From Candidatus Heimdallarchaeota archaeon LC_2 (GTDB lineage: Archaea > Asgardarchaeota > Heimdallarchaeia > Heimdallarchaeales > Kariarchaeaceae): DNA of 9,836 nt. Under the pieces are notes generated by a model. That model was not told the origin of the DNA, did not search any database, and was given only the letters and a program-made list of their open reading frames with translations. Within the stretch, counting starts at the first letter, position 1. Every line of letters begins with the position of its first letter. A program made the position numbers and the translations under genes. Positions 7,858-9,836 of the stretch are shown piece after piece. Location of the stretch: the NCBI GenBank assembly GCA_001940725.1, contig MDVR01000112.1, positions 1 to 9,836 on the forward strand, written 5' to 3'.

Positions 7858-7875
7858 TTTTCATTTATTTAATCA

Positions 7876-7900
7876 AACTTAAATTCAATTTGAACTTAAA
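7876..7900. promoter_or_regulatory. Direct and inverted repeat upstream of the HAD gene
   Basis: AACTTAAA occurs twice, 17 bases apart (7876 and 7893), around the small palindrome TTCAATTTGAA (7884-7894). The cluster is 25-50 bases upstream of the TATA-like box for the HAD gene. It contains ATTCAATT, the same 8-mer as the dyad before the amidohydrolase gene. It may be an operator; low complexity makes this uncertain. Confidence 0.2.
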
Positions 7901-7917
7901 CCAATGTCTAAGTCTCA

Positions 7918-7929
7918 ATATTTTAAATT
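7918..7929 (+). promoter_or_regulatory. Possible TATA box for the HAD hydrolase gene
   Basis: An ATATTTTAAATT-like stretch is centred about 39 bases before the ATG at 7963. It predicts a transcription start near 7950 and a leader of about 13 bases. The 105-base gap after the amidohydrolase gene is large enough for an independent promoter. Confidence 0.3.
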
Positions 7930-7962
7930 CCAACATAGCTTTGCGATTTAGTATTTTTACAA

Positions 7963-8685
7963 ATGAATAATTTTGATGAAGTTGAACTACTTCTTTTTGA
8001 TATGGATGGAACATTAACTGATCTCAGAAAAAGATGGTGGGACCCTTTTTTCCGAGCTTACGATCACGTTAGACCAAATAGTGACAAAGATGAAGGTGAA
8101 GCCATATTCACTAACAGTTTCGAAGATATAATAAAACACTCAGGAGGCAAATCTAGATTCATAATCCCAAAAATAATCTGGAAGGTCACGAGGGCAATGG
8201 GACTAAATCTTATTGAAACCGTAAAATTATTGCGATACATAAGAAAAGACAAATTGGCATTCAAAGAAATTATTCCCTTGGAAGGATCAGAAAATGTAGT
8301 TCGAGAATTAACTCAAAGAGGGTATAAACTTGCACTAGTGACTACAGCTAGTAGAAAGACAATTGATATTGCTCAAAATGAGCTAGAATTTTTTGATCTG
8401 TTTGAACCAATTATAACACGGGACGATGTTAAAGCAACAAAACCCGAACCAGAGCCTTTGTTATTAGCTTGTAAAAAATTGAATATTTCGATAGAACAAA
8501 GTGTGATGATTGGTGATTTTCCTTTAGATATTCAAGCAGGGAAATCTGCTGGAAGCAGAACAATAGCAGTGTTGGGACCAAATGAAAAATATACTCGTAG
8601 TCTGATAGAAAAAGAAAATCCCGATGTAATATTGAAAAATCTCACTGAACTATTACCGTTATTTCCTTACAAATCTACGAATTGA
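7963..8685 (+). CDS. HAD-superfamily hydrolase, phosphoglycolate phosphatase-like
   Basis: This 240-residue protein has all four HAD motifs. Motif I is DMDGT with nucleophile D13 and acid/base D15. Motif II is VTTAS with T127. Motif III is the lysine K160 in KATKPEPEP. Motif IV is GDFPLD with D185 and D189. Between motifs I and II lies a helical cap of about 90 residues, rich in aromatic and basic residues (KRWWDPFFRAY), placed as in class C1 caps of the phosphoglycolate phosphatase/beta-phosphoglucomutase group. It should be a cytosolic Mg-dependent phosphatase. The true substrate cannot be read from the motifs; a nucleotide, sugar phosphate or phosphoglycolate are all possible. It follows the amidohydrolase on the same strand after 105 bases, so joint transcription is possible but not shown. 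No Shine-Dalgarno site precedes the ATG. Confidence 0.93.
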   Translation: MNNFDEVELLLFDMDGTLTDLRKRWWDPFFRAYDHVRPNSDKDEGEAIFTNSFEDIIKHSGGKSRFIIPKIIWKVTRAMGLNLIETVKLLRYIRKDKLAFKEIIPLEGSENVVRELTQRGYKLALVTTASRKTIDIAQNELEFFDLFEPIITRDDVKATKPEPEPLLLACKKLNISIEQSVMIGDFPLDIQAGKSAGSRTIAVLGPNEKYTRSLIEKENPDVILKNLTELLPLFPYKSTN

Positions 8686-8779
8686 AATCAGTTTGATAAA
8701 TATTCTTAATATTAATATTCTAATTATTGTCAAATTTTTATAAGAATAGAGGTCTCAGATGCATTTTATTTATTGTGTA

Positions 8780-8787
8780 TTTATAAG
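8780..8787 (+). promoter_or_regulatory. TATA-like promoter box for the longin-domain gene
   Basis: TTTATAAG is centred about 29 bases before the ATG at 8813, which predicts a start a few bases before the ATG and a leaderless message. It lies just outside the 450-bp repeat unit (which starts at 8794), so this box precedes only the first copy. The later copies have GTATATTATTTA at the junction instead. Confidence 0.5.
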
Positions 8788-8793
8788 GTAATA

Positions 8794-9243
8794 ATTTCAA
8801 CCAAAATTAGGGATGTCTAGGATTGGTACAAATCAATTTGATTGCGTGCTCCACATCGCGATTATCCACTTCGATCAAATTATTGGACCGCACTTGATTC
8901 AAATCTTTCCGGAGATTGAAACTGAAAGGGGGAAACGAATCAGCAAGGTTCTCCAGCAATTAATTGATGTAGGCAGCCTTCATGACAGGCGTGAGTTTGA
9001 ATTTGTTTATTCGGATAGATATTTTTCTAGCCTTAATGTATATTTGACAATTTTAAACTCTAATGCAAGAGGGGGTCAGGAAGATTTTATGATTTCAGCA
9101 ATGATAATGCCAACTTATTCTCAAGTTGTTTCATCAATGGTTATGGATTGGAATTCACTTTATGAACTGAAGATGAATTGCCTGGATTTACTAGGTCAGG
9201 GAGTAATAAATAAAATACATCTGATATTTACCGTATATTATTT
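8794..9243. repeat. 450-bp tandem direct repeat, copy 1
   Basis: Each base from 8794 on matches the base 450 positions downstream, to the window end. Position 8793 (a) differs from 9243 (t), which sets the left edge. The unit starts 19 bases before the ATG of the longin-type gene. 450 bases are exactly 150 codons, so the frame runs through. Confidence 0.97.
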
Positions 9244-9836
9244 ATTTCAACCAAAATTAGGGATGTCTAGGATTGGTACAAATCAATTTGATTGCGTGCT
9301 CCACATCGCGATTATCCACTTCGATCAAATTATTGGACCGCACTTGATTCAAATCTTTCCGGAGATTGAAACTGAAAGGGGGAAACGAATCAGCAAGGTT
9401 CTCCAGCAATTAATTGATGTAGGCAGCCTTCATGACAGGCGTGAGTTTGAATTTGTTTATTCGGATAGATATTTTTCTAGCCTTAATGTATATTTGACAA
9501 TTTTAAACTCTAATGCAAGAGGGGGTCAGGAAGATTTTATGATTTCAGCAATGATAATGCCAACTTATTCTCAAGTTGTTTCATCAATGGTTATGGATTG
9601 GAATTCACTTTATGAACTGAAGATGAATTGCCTGGATTTACTAGGTCAGGGAGTAATAAATAAAATACATCTGATATTTACCGTATATTATTTATTTCAA
9701 CCAAAATTAGGGATGTCTAGGATTGGTACAAATCAATTTGATTGCGTGCTCCACATCGCGATTATCCACTTCGATCAAATTATTGGACCGCACTTGATTC
9801 AAATCTTTCCGGAGATTGAAACTGAAAGGGGGAAAC
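8813..9836 (+). CDS. Longin-domain protein, open frame through an exact 150-residue tandem repeat (3' partial)
   Basis: From ATG 8813 no stop occurs up to the window end: 341 codons, made of two full 150-residue units and 41 residues of a third. Within a unit, residues 9-35 (FDCVLHIAIIHFDQIIGPHL...FPE) form two strands with the FD-x-x-x-GP-x-x-x-x-x-x-P signature seen at the start of longin domains of NPRL2 and DENN-type proteins. Then comes a helix (residues 39-57), strands around 61-69, 72-82 and 91-99, and a long helix around 101-130. This is the longin order beta-beta-alpha-beta-beta-beta-alpha. Residues 145-150 (FQPKLG) are the translated 19-base leader, so they are not part of the domain. 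The original gene is probably one longin domain plus an unseen continuation. Longin proteins bind small GTPases or assemble with roadblock partners in eukaryotes; a similar role here is inference. The reading of unit 1 is firm; whether the multi-copy protein exists is doubtful. Confidence 0.75.
   Translation, partial: MSRIGTNQFDCVLHIAIIHFDQIIGPHLIQIFPEIETERGKRISKVLQQLIDVGSLHDRREFEFVYSDRYFSSLNVYLTILNSNARGGQEDFMISAMIMPTYSQVVSSMVMDWNSLYELKMNCLDLLGQGVINKIHLIFTVYYLFQPKLGMSRIGTNQFDCVLHIAIIHFDQIIGPHLIQIFPEIETERGKRISKVLQQLIDVGSLHDRREFEFVYSDRYFSSLNVYLTILNSNARGGQEDFMISAMIMPTYSQVVSSMVMDWNSLYELKMNCLDLLGQGVINKIHLIFTVYYLFQPKLGMSRIGTNQFDCVLHIAIIHFDQIIGPHLIQIFPEIETERGK
9244..9693. repeat. 450-bp tandem direct repeat, copy 2
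   Basis: Identical to copy 1 over the full unit, with no synonymous change. It starts with the translated former leader of the gene. Confidence 0.97.
9694..9836. repeat. 450-bp tandem direct repeat, copy 3 (first 143 bp, cut by window end)
   Basis: The first 143 bases of a third identical unit, which the window edge interrupts. The true number of copies and the sequence to the right are not visible. Confidence 0.97.

Noticed and set aside
8708..8719. Palindrome AATATTAATATT between the HAD and longin genes
   Set aside because: It is only A and T and short, so a chance origin is likely in this base composition.
8725..8742. T-rich stretch after the HAD gene as a terminator
   Set aside because: There is only one run of five T in a generally AT-rich region, and no stem; too weak to call.
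8794..9836. CRISPR array or transposon ends as an explanation of the right-hand repeats
   Set aside because: The units are 450 bp, contiguous without spacers, coding throughout and without terminal inverted repeats or a transposase.

Overview
The window is AT-rich and codes on both strands. It looks archaeal. Several genes have a TATA-like box about 28-34 bases before the ATG and almost no leader, and there are only a few Shine-Dalgarno-like sites. One surface protein carries an array of Ig-like repeats with many N-glycosylation sequons. Two proteins carry longin/roadblock-type (profilin-like fold) domains. Ig-type surface proteins together with longin/roadblock proteins are typical of Asgard archaea (Loki/Heimdall-like), so that is my best guess; it rests on pattern recognition, not on a search.

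Layout. Positions 1-4215 (+) hold the C-terminal part of a very large cell-surface protein. It has at least nine ~91-residue Ig/cadherin-like repeats, two further beta domains, one membrane helix, and a cytoplasmic longin/roadblock-like domain with a helical tail. Its first 379 bases are duplicated exactly in tandem (1-379 and 380-758); 379 is not a multiple of 3, so the duplication breaks the frame. Positions 4242-6277 (-) hold a compact three-gene operon: ABC ATPase, ABC-2-like permease and a small bitopic secreted/membrane protein. It converges on the surface-protein gene. A 371-base divergent intergenic region (6278-6648) follows, with promoter candidates for both sides and a perfect 8-bp inverted repeat. 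Then come a metal-dependent amidohydrolase (6649-7857, +) and a HAD phosphatase-like protein (7963-8685, +).

The right end (8813 to the edge, +) is one open frame with no stop. It encodes a 150-residue unit containing a longin-like domain, repeated exactly every 450 bases: two full units and part of a third. The repeat unit includes 19 bases upstream of the first ATG, so the former 5' leader is translated in the later copies.

Both edges of the window therefore end in perfect tandem repeats. One breaks a frame and one keeps it. The left tract is exactly 2.000 units long. The simplest reading is loops at contig ends in an assembly, but a real recent in-frame amplification of the longin gene cannot be excluded from sequence alone. 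The most interesting biology is the pairing of an extracellular Ig array with an intracellular longin/roadblock-like domain across one membrane helix, and a second longin-type protein, NPRL2/DENN-like at its N-terminus, a few kilobases away.
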